A stretch of DNA of 64,000 nucleotides, from positions 78,250 through 142,249 of the forward strand of contig JBBHKE010000580.1 in assembly GCA_037447655.1 (NCBI GenBank), written 5' to 3'. This stretch comes from Zygnema cylindricum (Eukaryota; Streptophyta; Zygnematophyceae; Zygnematales; Zygnemataceae). The translations under genes were made by a program, and so were the position numbers. Numbering within the stretch: position 1 is the first letter of the stretch; the number at the start of each line of letters is the position of its first letter. The notes below the pieces were generated by a model that had not been told where the DNA came from, did no database searches, and worked only from the letters and a program-made list of their open reading frames with translations. Positions 42,956 to 61,739 of the stretch are shown in pieces.

Positions 42956-43832
42956 GGGTACTTTCGCATGTACCGAAAATTAGTCTTGTTATTTTGTGTT
43001 TTAGCGAAAATTCTTTGTATTGCTTTCAGAGAATTAGGATGTAAACACAAATAGCTTGTCACTTAAAAAAGTGACTTACGTAGACGTGTACGAAACATTG
43101 TGACAGATGAAGTGGTACACAAAATAAGGCCAAACTTCCACTCGGCTTCAATTTGAGGCGTTTCTCCGCACGCTGTACAATTTTTGTGACTTCGTAATGT
43201 CCGTACGCCACATTGTCGACGTGTCGAAACCCTAAAATACATTTCGCTGTTGCACAGAAATGCGGTTTCGTTTGCGGTTTCGTTTTTCTTCATCCCACTT
43301 GCCCATAGGTGGCTAATGTTTATCATACGCCGTTTGTGTGAAGACACGTGTGTTTGAGAGAGACGGCACTTGTACAAAAATCATCGCATGGTAAACAGTA
43401 TGCACAGGCTGGAATCCCTTGTACAAAAATCATCGCACGGTAAACAGTATGCACAGGCTGGAATCGTGCAGTGTGTGTGTGTTTTTTTTGGTACTCCGCG
43501 CATAAAAACCGTAAAAAAACTTCAGACACGTGCGGCAGCGTCTGCCTATTCCCTCACTTTATTGGACTTTATTTCAAATCACCTGGCGACGTGATTTGAT
43601 GTAAAGTTTGAACTTGTGTTGAAAGGACGCGAAAGTGAGTCGAAAAGCGCTAGACGACAAATTGTATCGCGCTAGACGACAAACTATTGTACGTATAAAG
43701 TTTCAAAGAAACGCAACTTGTACGGTGGTAATTTCTATTTTTGGTACGGCTGCGGATTTTCTCGTTTTTTTCTAAGTTATGGAGCAAAACGACAAAAATA
43801 TAACTGTAACTTTAGCACATGCGAAAGTACCC
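42956..43832 (+). mobile_element. PIF/Harbinger-type miniature element C
   Basis: Ends GGGTACTTTCGCATGT...ACATGCGAAAGTACCC are perfect 16-bp inverted repeats, flanked by TTA (42953-42955 and 43833-43835). 877 bp, no transposase. It includes a 49-bp tandem duplication at 43369-43465 (CTTGTACAAAAATCATCGCA...). It starts 20 bp after element B ends. Confidence 0.85.
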
Positions 43833-43844
43833 TTAGACGACTAA

Positions 43845-44609
43845 GGGTGCGTCTCCATGTACTTGAAACTTAGAGAATTTACTTTGTTTTTTAGAGCGGA
43901 TCCGGCGGACCCGGATTTTAGATGTCCCTATGTGTAAGAACGAAATTGTTACATAAGGGTGTGACGATTGTATGCGCTGACAATGCCCGTGACGGATGTT
44001 AACATCTACAATTTGTGATGACGCACGTTTTTTTTGTAACTGCTTGTGACGTCGCATGAGTTTTTGTGACATTGTAGACGTACCGCCATCTAGGCTGTGT
44101 CGTTTCACGGTTGAAGAGATGCACTTTGCCTTTGCGTCGCCTGTCCACTCAACGTGAAATGGCATCAAAATCTTGAGACCCCTGGCGAAATAAATCCGTA
44201 CCAGGCGCAAACTTACAAAGCCAAACAAATTGTGTTCTTTGCTTCGTCGTACCTAAACGCAAACGGACAAAACATAGCGGATCGTGCACTTTTTGTCGTC
44301 GCTGGGATTCTTTTGATTTTTTTTTGAAACTTTGTTACACGTGCGAATACATCTTCCTATTTGTTTTTAAAAAATACTTTATTTTAAAACACATCTTCCC
44401 TTTTTTTGAAGATGACGTTTTTTGGCGTGGCCGTGGGTCGGAGAACACAAGACGACAACATGTAGTACATCCTAAATTTGATGATGACGCAAAATGTACT
44501 TCTCATTTTTCAATTTTTTTTGTACGGTTGAAACTTAAGCGGTATGGCTCTAAGTTTTACAGGAAAACGACATAAAAAAACCTTTACTTAGGCACATGGA
44601 GACGCACCC
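43845..44609 (-). mobile_element. PIF/Harbinger-type miniature element D
   Basis: Ends GGGTGCGTCTCCATGT...ACATGGAGACGCACCC are perfect 16-bp inverted repeats, flanked by TAA (43842-43844 and 44610-44612). 765 bp. The interior is related to element A in reverse complement (the GTGTCGTTTCACGG and GTCCACTC.ACGTGAAATG blocks), so it is given minus orientation relative to A. No coding capacity. Confidence 0.85.
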
Positions 44610-44612
44610 TAA

Positions 44613-44992
44613 ATTTCAATTTTGAGGCTAAGCTAATATCCAACGTGCTCGCACCGTGGAGCTCACGTAACGACTAAAAGTGATTGTGGTTGCCGCAGTT
44701 TTGTTACCGTAAACGTTCGCCGGCCGTGTGAATTGCTAGTTTTTTTATGACGGTCGACGTTCGCAAGCGCGGCAATAGTTTAAGCGGTTGAAACAATATT
44801 CTGAAAGTCAAAGCTGTCCAACCGATTGACAATCAAATTTACACTCAACGGTACTTTACTTGTACCAATGTGTACTTCAAGCGTACATTTTTTGACAAAA
44901 TGACGTAAGTGACTGTGCGCAACCAAAACAGTCACTGCCATGATCAATTCCTTGTATTTAATTGAATTTCATGGACCAGCAAAAGTGAAAGT
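44613..44992. other. intergenic stretch without recognised features
   Basis: No gene and no clear repeat seen. It lies between miniature element D and the tRNA-Ser gene. The TTTT run expected for RNA polymerase III termination of the tRNA is at 44981-44984 (AAAA on plus). Confidence 0.5.
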
Positions 44993-45074
44993 CGTCGCCT
45001 GCAGGATTCGAACCTGCGCGCCCAGAGGGCAATGCCTTAGCAGGGCACCGCGTTAACCACTCCGCCAAAGCGAC
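44993..45074 (-). tRNA. tRNA-Ser (anticodon GCT)
   Basis: The 82-nt gene decodes AGC/AGU serine codons. The acceptor GTCGCTT pairs with AGGCGAC. The D arm is GGCGGAGTGGTTAACGC and the anticodon stem GTGCC/GGCAT encloses the loop CTGCTAA. The long class II variable arm GCCC..GGGC is present, and the T arm carries GGTTCGAATCC, which is also the B box. No intron and no encoded CCA, as in nuclear genes. A TTTT terminator follows nine bases downstream. Confidence 0.95.
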
Positions 45075-47050
45075 TTGATGAAAGCAGGTGAGCTAATGAT
45101 AATATTCTTTTTTTTTATTACAATCTGTGTGTGTACTCTCTACAAAAATATCCAGAGGCCAAAGGTGGTCAATTTTGTTGATTTTGGGATGTGCGATCAA
45201 ATGGTTCACGGAAATGTTTTTTTTTCATGTAATGGTTTCATCTAGGAAGTTCTCATCTTCTCTCCAATGTAAGGAACTGTAAACTTAAAAGGTACATCAT
45301 CAGATTGAAGTGCCATTTGAGCAAAATACTTAAGCTGTTTCAATACTACATTAAAAATAAATTGGTGAAAAATGCTTTTTTTAAATGCCAACATTTTGTA
45401 TGCCATTTCCCTATTGAATTCCAAGTACCAAAACTTTCGACGACATGCAAATAAATCAATTTCGAGGAAATCCTTTCATACACGAACTGTTAAAGTTCCG
45501 TGAATTATTATGATACTTTACTTTTTTCTTTTTTCAGTGTCAATTAATATCATTCAGTGAAATTGACGACCTTAAACGCGTATAATGTCATCTATTGTGC
45601 ACTAACTGATTCAAAAACAAGTGAAAGTTAAAGCAATTACAAATTATGTGGTAGCTATTTTCAACTGTCGAAATCATTATACAGAACTGGATTTCCATGA
45701 AGATCTCAAGCAGAAAACTCTGGAAAACCTTTGTCCTAAACCTTTGTTTTGTATATATTATTAGGTTGGTGATATTGTGAGGGTGGGCGCATGGGTTTTT
45801 AAAACCCCAACATTCCCTTTTTTTCTATGGTTTATATATCATATGTTATAACTCTGTGGAGTGTCAATTAGTTGAAAAATGGTTATTTGAGGAGCGACAG
45901 ATGTCACAATATGATTCTTTCACAATTTGAAGTATCCATTTTAACATTTAATATCAACAGTAATTTGGACAACAAACAAATACAATAGGTCACCTTTGTT
46001 TTTCTCACTAAACGTGTTTTGTTTTTAGAGTAAAGAGATTATCAGAGGGAGATATTATTAGGGTTTACATTAGGGTTATTAATTATAATTCGGATATAAG
46101 TGACGTGGCTGCTTTTGTACCGTTTAAGACATTAGGGTCAGAAAAAAACAATAAGGATTATTAATAATGCCATTTTAGGTTTTTTTAGGGTTTTCTAAGG
46201 GTTAGAAGGGCTAGAATTTAGGGCCACGGATTTAGTGTTGTTAAATCTATTAGCCTTCCAGCAGGCAAAATATGACCAGCTCTATGTAAAATTTTAAAAA
46301 ACCAAAAGTATTTTCATGAAGGAAAGTTTAAAAACAGTAAAGAAAGTGCATCACAGAGACTTCATTCACAGAAACTTAACATTCTGTATGTTCCAAATAT
46401 CTCCATATCGTATAAATACATTGGCTTCAATAGTAAAACAATGCGAAATTATTTATGTTTCTGCAATTTAATTTTCTCATAGGATCTCCATCGCTGTGAA
46501 ATCACGAGATTTTTTCCATTGCAACTATTTTTATACCAACTCTTGTGACTAAAAAAACTTCTACAAAACCAAAAGACACATAAATAAAATAAATTATAAA
46601 AGACCTAAAGTGCAGTAAGTTTCCCTTAGTAGTGGACGAAAAAGTACACTACAAATAAATCTCCTTTACTACAGAGAGTGGGAAGATGGGAATGGGATCT
46701 GTACAGCTTTTGGTAATTAAATGGGGATATTTTACTGTGGATATGTCTATACCTTGATACTACCCCCATTTATACTTTTATCTCCAACCATTTTAATCCC
46801 TTTAAATCTCATCTCCTTCTCCCCCTGTATGATATCACTTATCTCACGACTTAGTAACTCTTTTACCACCATATAAAGGTCAAACTCTGTACAAAAAACC
46901 TCAAAAACCTAAAAAACCGATACAAAAATCCTAATCTCCACAGTAAACCTTCCGAAACCATCGCGAAAAGAGAATCGAGAAAGGAGTGACGCAATGAAAA
47001 AGCCTAAAGCTATATGTTAAGCAAACATCATTTTTCTTTGCTTGTTTTCT
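45075..47050. other. intergenic region and ARC6 3' flank
   Basis: AT-rich, with only short open frames lacking recognisable domains and no clear mobile element. The part nearest 47050 should contain the ARC6 3' untranslated region. T-rich stretches and several AATAAA/TTTATT-like motifs are present, but no polyadenylation site can be chosen. Confidence 0.5.
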
Positions 47051-56145
<9,095 letters not shown>

Positions 56146-57554
56146 GGAGTGTTTTGTTTTTATTGTTCTGGGAAGGAATGGAGAGGTTTAGAGTGGATAG
56201 GTTGCTAGTGTGAGAGAGAGAGTGGAGGAAAATGGAAGGAGAGGAAGGAGAGGAAATCGATGAAGTAAAATGGGGAAATGGGGGAAAAATGGAGGGAAAT
56301 AAGAGGGAAAACAGAGGTAAAATGGAGGAAATATGGAGGAAATATGGGACCTAGGTAGGTGGGAGAGACCTCTTTCTCTTATCTGACTCTCTCTGTTTTA
56401 AAACTGTTGCTGGAAATTAGGGTTTGATTGATGAATAAATTAGATCTGCAGTAATGTCAACAATCTCAACAAGTATCGACTCAACAATCCTCTGTGCGTA
56501 ACATTTTCCCGCCAAAATTTTCCTGCAATTCGACTTTAACCAAGAAAACTGCAGAGCTCTATACTTTTTGAAATGATGATTTAGGGTTTGATTTCCGTTG
56601 GGATTCTGGGAACTTTTGAATGGAGCCGTTGGTGATTCAAAGTTTCAATTTTCAAACTCTGCTGAATCCAGAGTACAAATCGTACAGATCGTACCAGTTA
56701 GTACGGGCTGTACAAGTTTTTCGAAGCTTCTTTCAAAGCTATCTCACGTCAAACATCCGACGGTTATTGATTATCTAAGTTCACATTTATAAATATATCT
56801 GACGGTATGAAGTGATTGTCGGAGGTTAGCTGGACTGCCTAAAATTTGAATGGCATTAGTCGTGTAATCGACGGCTGAAATTCGCCGTGTCTGTACAAGA
56901 GCTATGTTCTGTGGCCAGGATTCATTAAATTTGAATTCTTGAATCGGTTACGTTCACACATATATTTGAAAGGTCTCGTTATTAAGCTATCTGAAAATTC
57001 CGTACGGTTTACGCAAGTCACCGCTCGTAGACACTACAGTGAATTACGGTCCAGATTGTCCCATTTAAACGGATATTCACCACGAACGTCGATGCAAATG
57101 CCACACACTTGAAAATGAGGGTGGAATACTGGAATGCGTAGCGGGATAAATTTGTCCGTTCGCAAACAGGAATCATCCAAAAAGACAAACAACACTTTAC
57201 GGTATGATCATACAATTCCATTTTGTCCTGATTTGTGCGTTCCGCAAATTTGGGTGCGACTCATTTTAGCTGGTTTCAAAAGATATGCACCGGAAGAACC
57301 GTAAAAGCCTATAAGGTGTACCTGGGTCAGTTGTCGCAAAAGTCAAAATTTCAGATACCCGAATCCGACATTTTTTTTTTCAAAATCTGAACACCCGAAA
57401 TCCGACCGGGTAGATGCACGCTCCTAAATCGTTACCCGGTAACCCGATACGCGTTTACAAAAAAAAAAGTTTAACCGAAACTCGATTTCTCGCGACTAAC
57501 CGTACCCGAATAAGTACAGAATTAGTGGTACAAAGTACAATAAGGTTTGGATAG
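56146..57554. other. ARC6 upstream region
   Basis: Contains the ARC6 5' flank. The first ~200 bp are purine-rich GGAGGAAAATGG repeats, i.e. CT-rich on the ARC6 strand; such tracts are common in plant core promoters and 5' leaders. No TATA box can be assigned with confidence. Further out, nothing gene-like is seen. A stretch near 57340-57500 has repeated ACCCGAA/TCCGAC motifs. Confidence 0.45.
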
Positions 57555-58058
57555 TACACCGTGTATCGCTATTAGCATTCATATTATTTTATTCCATAGT
57601 TCAAAAGTAGGTGAAAGTAGGCCCATACAATATGCCTATTGTACGCAAAACATACAATATGACCTTAAGACCCATGTTGTATTCGGACCTATTCGGACCA
57701 ATTAAAACATTCGGACCAAAAAAAATTATTTACACCGTCAGATTCGGACGATCGGGCGGTCGCTGATCAAAGTAGCGATCTAAGAAGATCACATGAAAAG
57801 CCCATAACACAACTAACGATAAAGGCGCCGACCAAAGGCCTACAATAAAACCCCTGCTTTTGAATTATGTTTTATTCACTTCAAACATCTTTTCTCGGTA
57901 CACACATGTCCAATTTTCAATTTGAGACCGCCAATTGGAAGTTGGGGATCTTACCTTTCAATCGCAACCGTCATATCAACAATCTGACCATTGTGTACGG
58001 ATAAAAGATGTTTTAAGTGGCAACAAAAAAATTAACACTAATAGCGATACACGGTGTA
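57555..58058. mobile_element. miniature inverted-repeat element, copy 1
   Basis: Ends TACACCGTGTATCGCTATTAG...CTAATAGCGATACACGGTGTA are inverted repeats, flanked by TAG on both sides (57552-57554 and 58059-58061). Near the right end it holds a TTTTCTCGGTACACACATGTCC/TGTGTACGGATAAAAGATG inner inverted repeat. It also contains an 82-bp segment (57594-57675) repeated at 61012-61093. 504 bp, no coding capacity. Confidence 0.65.
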
Positions 58059-58065
58059 TAGACAC

Positions 58066-58268
58066 TACACCGTGTATCGCTATTAGTGTTAATCGTTTTT
58101 TCGCCACCTAAAACATATTTAATCCGTACACACTTGTCCGATTTTAAATTTCAGATAGCCAATCGGAAGTTGAGAATCTTACCTTTCAATCGCAACCCTC
58201 GTGTGTACGGAGAAAATATGTTTTAAGCGACGAAAAAAACATTAACACTAATAATGATTCATGGTGTA
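58066..58268. mobile_element. miniature inverted-repeat element, copy 2
   Basis: 203 bp, TACACCGTGTATCGCTATTAG...ATAATGATTCATGGTGTA. It is the short version of copy 1, keeping the TCCGTACACACTTGTCC and GTGTACGGAGAAAATATG inner repeat. It starts seven bases after copy 1 ends, so their facing arms form a perfect 28-bp palindrome arm pair (58031-58058 and 58066-58093). Confidence 0.65.
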
Positions 58269-61159
58269 CAGTACATACTAGTACAGTACGGTACACCTTT
58301 GATCGTTATTAGAGTATAAGTTTTTTTAGCCTTTAGGAATAATTATCGTTATTAACGCTAATTGGGAATTTGGAAATTTTCAAATAAATAGTTTACTCTA
58401 ATTATAAATTAGGGTTTTTTTAAATAGTATGGAGAATTATATTTTATAATTTGAAAAAAAAGGTTACGAATTAGCGTTTAATATGATAATAACAATTCAC
58501 GATGTACTGTACAGTTCACCTTAAATCGCTATTAGCGGTGTTAACGCTATATCAGCGCCCCCACATTTTGATCCCAAAACCTGAAAAATAATTAATAACA
58601 CTAATTTTTTTCAACGTTAATTAAGGTTCTGGTAAATTAGCGTGGAAAATTATAATTTAGGATCTTAAATAGTGTGGTGTACGGACGTGTCAGTCAGTAT
58701 AAATGGTACTTTATTAAGTAAGTAATTACGAAATTTGGATTAAAATAATTGCAATCGCACAAAAAAATTGCGCTCATAAATTAAAGGAGAATGCGATCGT
58801 ATTTATTTTAGTGTAAATATCCTGATCGCAGATATGTTATAGGCGAAATGTACCCAAAATAGAGTTATGGATCAATTATATTATTTATTTATTTTTAAAT
58901 CATGAAAAATCCAAATTAGAGTTGATAACGCTAATTAATTTTTACACTAATAATTACTTAATGTTAATATCGACTCACGTTGTAGTATTCTGTACCTACC
59001 AAACCTTCATTTTTTTTCGTTTTTTGCTTACCCGACCGTACCCGAATTTGTTTTCTTCTTTTCTGCATCAACTGGTCCAATCCGGTCTGCCCCAAAAAAT
59101 TGGCACCCGAATCCGTTCCGGATCCGACGCGGTCGGTTGGGTACGGATTCCGGGTACCCGATTGCGACCTTTGACCTGGGTGGGAGTTTGTTTTGGAAAG
59201 AAAATCACAAAAGTAATGTAACGATTTTCTAACCGCTATAGAAAATAACGTGGATAAATCGTGCAACTCCCAATAGCATGTGTTAAATCCAATACATTTC
59301 ACATGTATAAACCACTATTGGTAAAAGTTATTATCCATCATCCAAAATATTGTAGCTTTTAAAGAATTAGATGGAATTAAGGTTAGGGTATAATTGATTG
59401 GGGTTGCTATATTTATCAATCTACCCATGTGGCTTTGACTTGGTGATTAAAGCGATGCCTTGCTAAGGCGCTTCTAGTTTTGCATATTCAAATAATGTAG
59501 GTAACATGTGACGTTTCTTTGAAATGGATTAGCTTCAATTCTTGTGTCAACTGCTAAAGTTACGCATAAAACGTGTTTTTTTCATGTGCCTTGTTTATTT
59601 TCTAATCCGTTGAATACCAATTTATTTAGTAACTTGTCGAAACCATTATTTTCAAAACTATATTTCCTTTTTAGAATGTTAAAATATATTGAGTGTTAAT
59701 TCATAAAGCCCCACATCATATCTTTATGGTAATTTTGAATCAACCATCACATAGTTCGAGTACAAATTTCAAGGGTTGCATATCAAACCAGTTTTTGTTC
59801 GATGCCATAATACTCGTTTCACTGTGCATGTTATCATGTGATTTTGTTGTTTCCTAAGTAGGTACCTTAATTTTGGTGGTTTTAAATATGATTAAGTTGG
59901 TTTTTTTTCTATTTTGATGACATTATTTCGTATAGTTGTATGATTTTATCCTATAATGTTATTATCTTACTGTTTAACCTTCTTTTTGGAAGGAGTGTAT
60001 GTATTAACAGTTATAAAAGCTTTGCTTTTTATTATGTGACCAACATTTAAATGATTGAGACCAATTAGTATTAAAACTGTCATAGTAAACAGGTTACATT
60101 ATAATTGTATTATTTTTCTTGAACAACATCAAACCTCTAACGTTGACCTACTAACTGGTGAAAGCATAAATGTAACAATTTATAATATAAAATTGATTCC
60201 AATGACAAATTGTATGACCAATTGATTTTTTACGCAATTCCGCTTTACTCGCCAATGCAGTTTGCCTCCTTATTCATCATAATCACATACACACCCATAT
60301 GCTATATTGTCCACAAAAAAAATCATATAAGTCGTAAAAAAAAAAAAAACTTATAGCTAGCCATATACATACGTATGAACTAAATACACACGTGCACTAT
60401 TGACAAACATCACTTATGTTGCAAACAAGCTCGGGGTGCCGCAAATGCGTAGCAAACCACAATCGCGATAAAACTTAGGTTAAAAACCAAAGAAACATAA
60501 AAGAAAATCTCGACCCATAGTATGTATGAATAGAAAATTACTACTATACTCACACTTATCCCAACAACCATAATCGTAGACTGTTGCATACCACAATAAT
60601 ACACGAGGTTTATGATAAGTAGAATCCTATTTCACTCTTTATGGTACTGTTTGATGTATACCATCAATACATAAAACCACTCAATCTGAACCATAATTCT
60701 CCTAAACAAAAACTTGATTGTTGGATGCTCAATTGGTTGTTTCAAGGTAATGCATTTTTTGTTTATTTTAACAGTGAGAACATATTGTCACTCTTAAGCA
60801 TATTGTGAAAGAAAGACACATTACTTAAAGTACAGCGAGCAAGGGACTAAAAATAGGTTGTAGCCCATTGCAATTATGAGGAGGAACTAAGCAAAAATCT
60901 CGATGCCACGCGTGAAAGGACGTGCATCGTATTGTTCCCCATCTCCACCCAAATGCGTCGGTGGGCATTCGCAACTTCGCGATGGTCATCCGAACTTTAG
61001 ATACAAATGAACCATAGTTCAAAAGTAGGTGAAAGTAGGCCCATACAATATGCCTATTGTACGCAAAACATACAATATGACCTTAAGACCCATATTTTAT
61101 TGGTCGCAAAAGGAAAAAAATAGTAACTGGGTTGAGTTGCACATCGATCGATAGAGAAC
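58269..61159. other. intergenic stretch between ARC6 and ARP6
   Basis: AT-rich, about 2.9 kb, no gene recognised. Frames near 58922-59302 come from TACCCGAAT-rich sequence and look accidental. 61012-61093 repeats 57594-57675 without a difference seen and carries its own small inverted repeat (CATACAATATG twice around GCCTATTGTACGCAAAA). Confidence 0.5.
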
Positions 61160-61314
61160 TAAAGGTCGTGTCTAAATTTTGAAAAACATTCGGACAAAAA
61201 ATGTTTTTTTGTGAGCTTTAAGGTATTTTTGTTTAAACCGTCAGATTTGAACGCCGGATCTGCGCTAAAAAACAAAAAAAAATCTCTAAGTTTGAAGTAC
61301 ATAGAGACGCACCC
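61160..61314. mobile_element. possible diverged PIF/Harbinger miniature element
   Basis: The right end ACATAGAGACGCACCC followed by TTA matches the terminal repeat of miniature element D with one mismatch. The left end AAAGGTCGTGTCTA is only a weak partner. About 155 bp. Weakly supported because one end and the target duplication (CTA/TTA) are imperfect. Confidence 0.4.
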
Positions 61315-61316
61315 TT

Positions 61317-61525
61317 AGTATTAATTATTCTTCCGCCACTTAAAACGTCTTTTCTCCGTACACACTTGTCCTATTTTCAATTTGAAACCGCCATTAAGAC
61401 GCTGAAAATTTGACCTTTCAATCGCAACCTTCAGATCCACAATCTGACACTTGTGTACGGAGAAGAGATGTGTTGCGCGACGGAAAAAAATTCACAATTA
61501 TGGGGATTCACGGAGTGTGGTGCAA
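61317..61525. mobile_element. miniature inverted-repeat element, copy 3 (diverged)
   Basis: AGTATTAATTATTCTTCCGCC, TCTTTTCTCCGTACACACTTG and TGTGTACGGAGAAGAGATG are in the same order as in copies 1 and 2 at 57.5-58.3 kb. The outer terminal repeats have decayed. It ends next to the tRNA-Ser gene. Confidence 0.5.
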
Positions 61526-61544
61526 AACTATATGAACAAGTAGC

Positions 61545-61626
61545 CGTCGCCTGCAGGATTCGAACCTGCGCGCCCATAGGGCAATGCCTTAGCAGGGCAT
61601 CGCGTTAACCACTCCGCCAAAGCGAC
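61545..61626 (-). tRNA. tRNA-Ser (anticodon GCT), second copy
   Basis: Nearly identical to 44993-45074: the same acceptor, D arm, loop CTGCTAA and T arm. Differences are in the anticodon stem (GATGCC where the other reads GGTGCC) and the variable arm (CCCTATGGG for CCCTCTGGG). Pairing is kept. A TTTT terminator lies at about 61525-61528 on the complementary strand. Transcribed away from ARP6, whose ATG is 113 bp from the tRNA's 5' end. Confidence 0.95.
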
Positions 61627-61689
61627 TATATACTAGAATATTTCATAAATAAATTTATAAAATATTTTATATTAAATCTCATCCCTCCC

Positions 61690-61702
61690 ACCATATATAT
61701 AA
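61690..61702 (+). promoter_or_regulatory. TATA-like motif before ARP6
   Basis: ATATATATAAA lies about 40-50 bp upstream of the ARP6 ATG, in the 113-bp gap to the divergent tRNA-Ser gene. If used, the 5' untranslated region would be very short. The motif is low complexity, so the assignment is tentative. Confidence 0.35.
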
Positions 61703-61739
61703 ATGTTGACCATTTTCTCCCCAAGTGTACGGCCTTTAG

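Noticed and set aside
56598-56792. 64-residue frame upstream of ARC6
   Set aside because: No similarity recognised, no splice partners, and the region has CGTACAG-type mobile-element flavour.
58922-59302. Overlapping frames of about 100 residues on both strands
   Set aside because: Derived from TACCCGAAT-like repeated sequence; no conserved motif and mutual shadowing.
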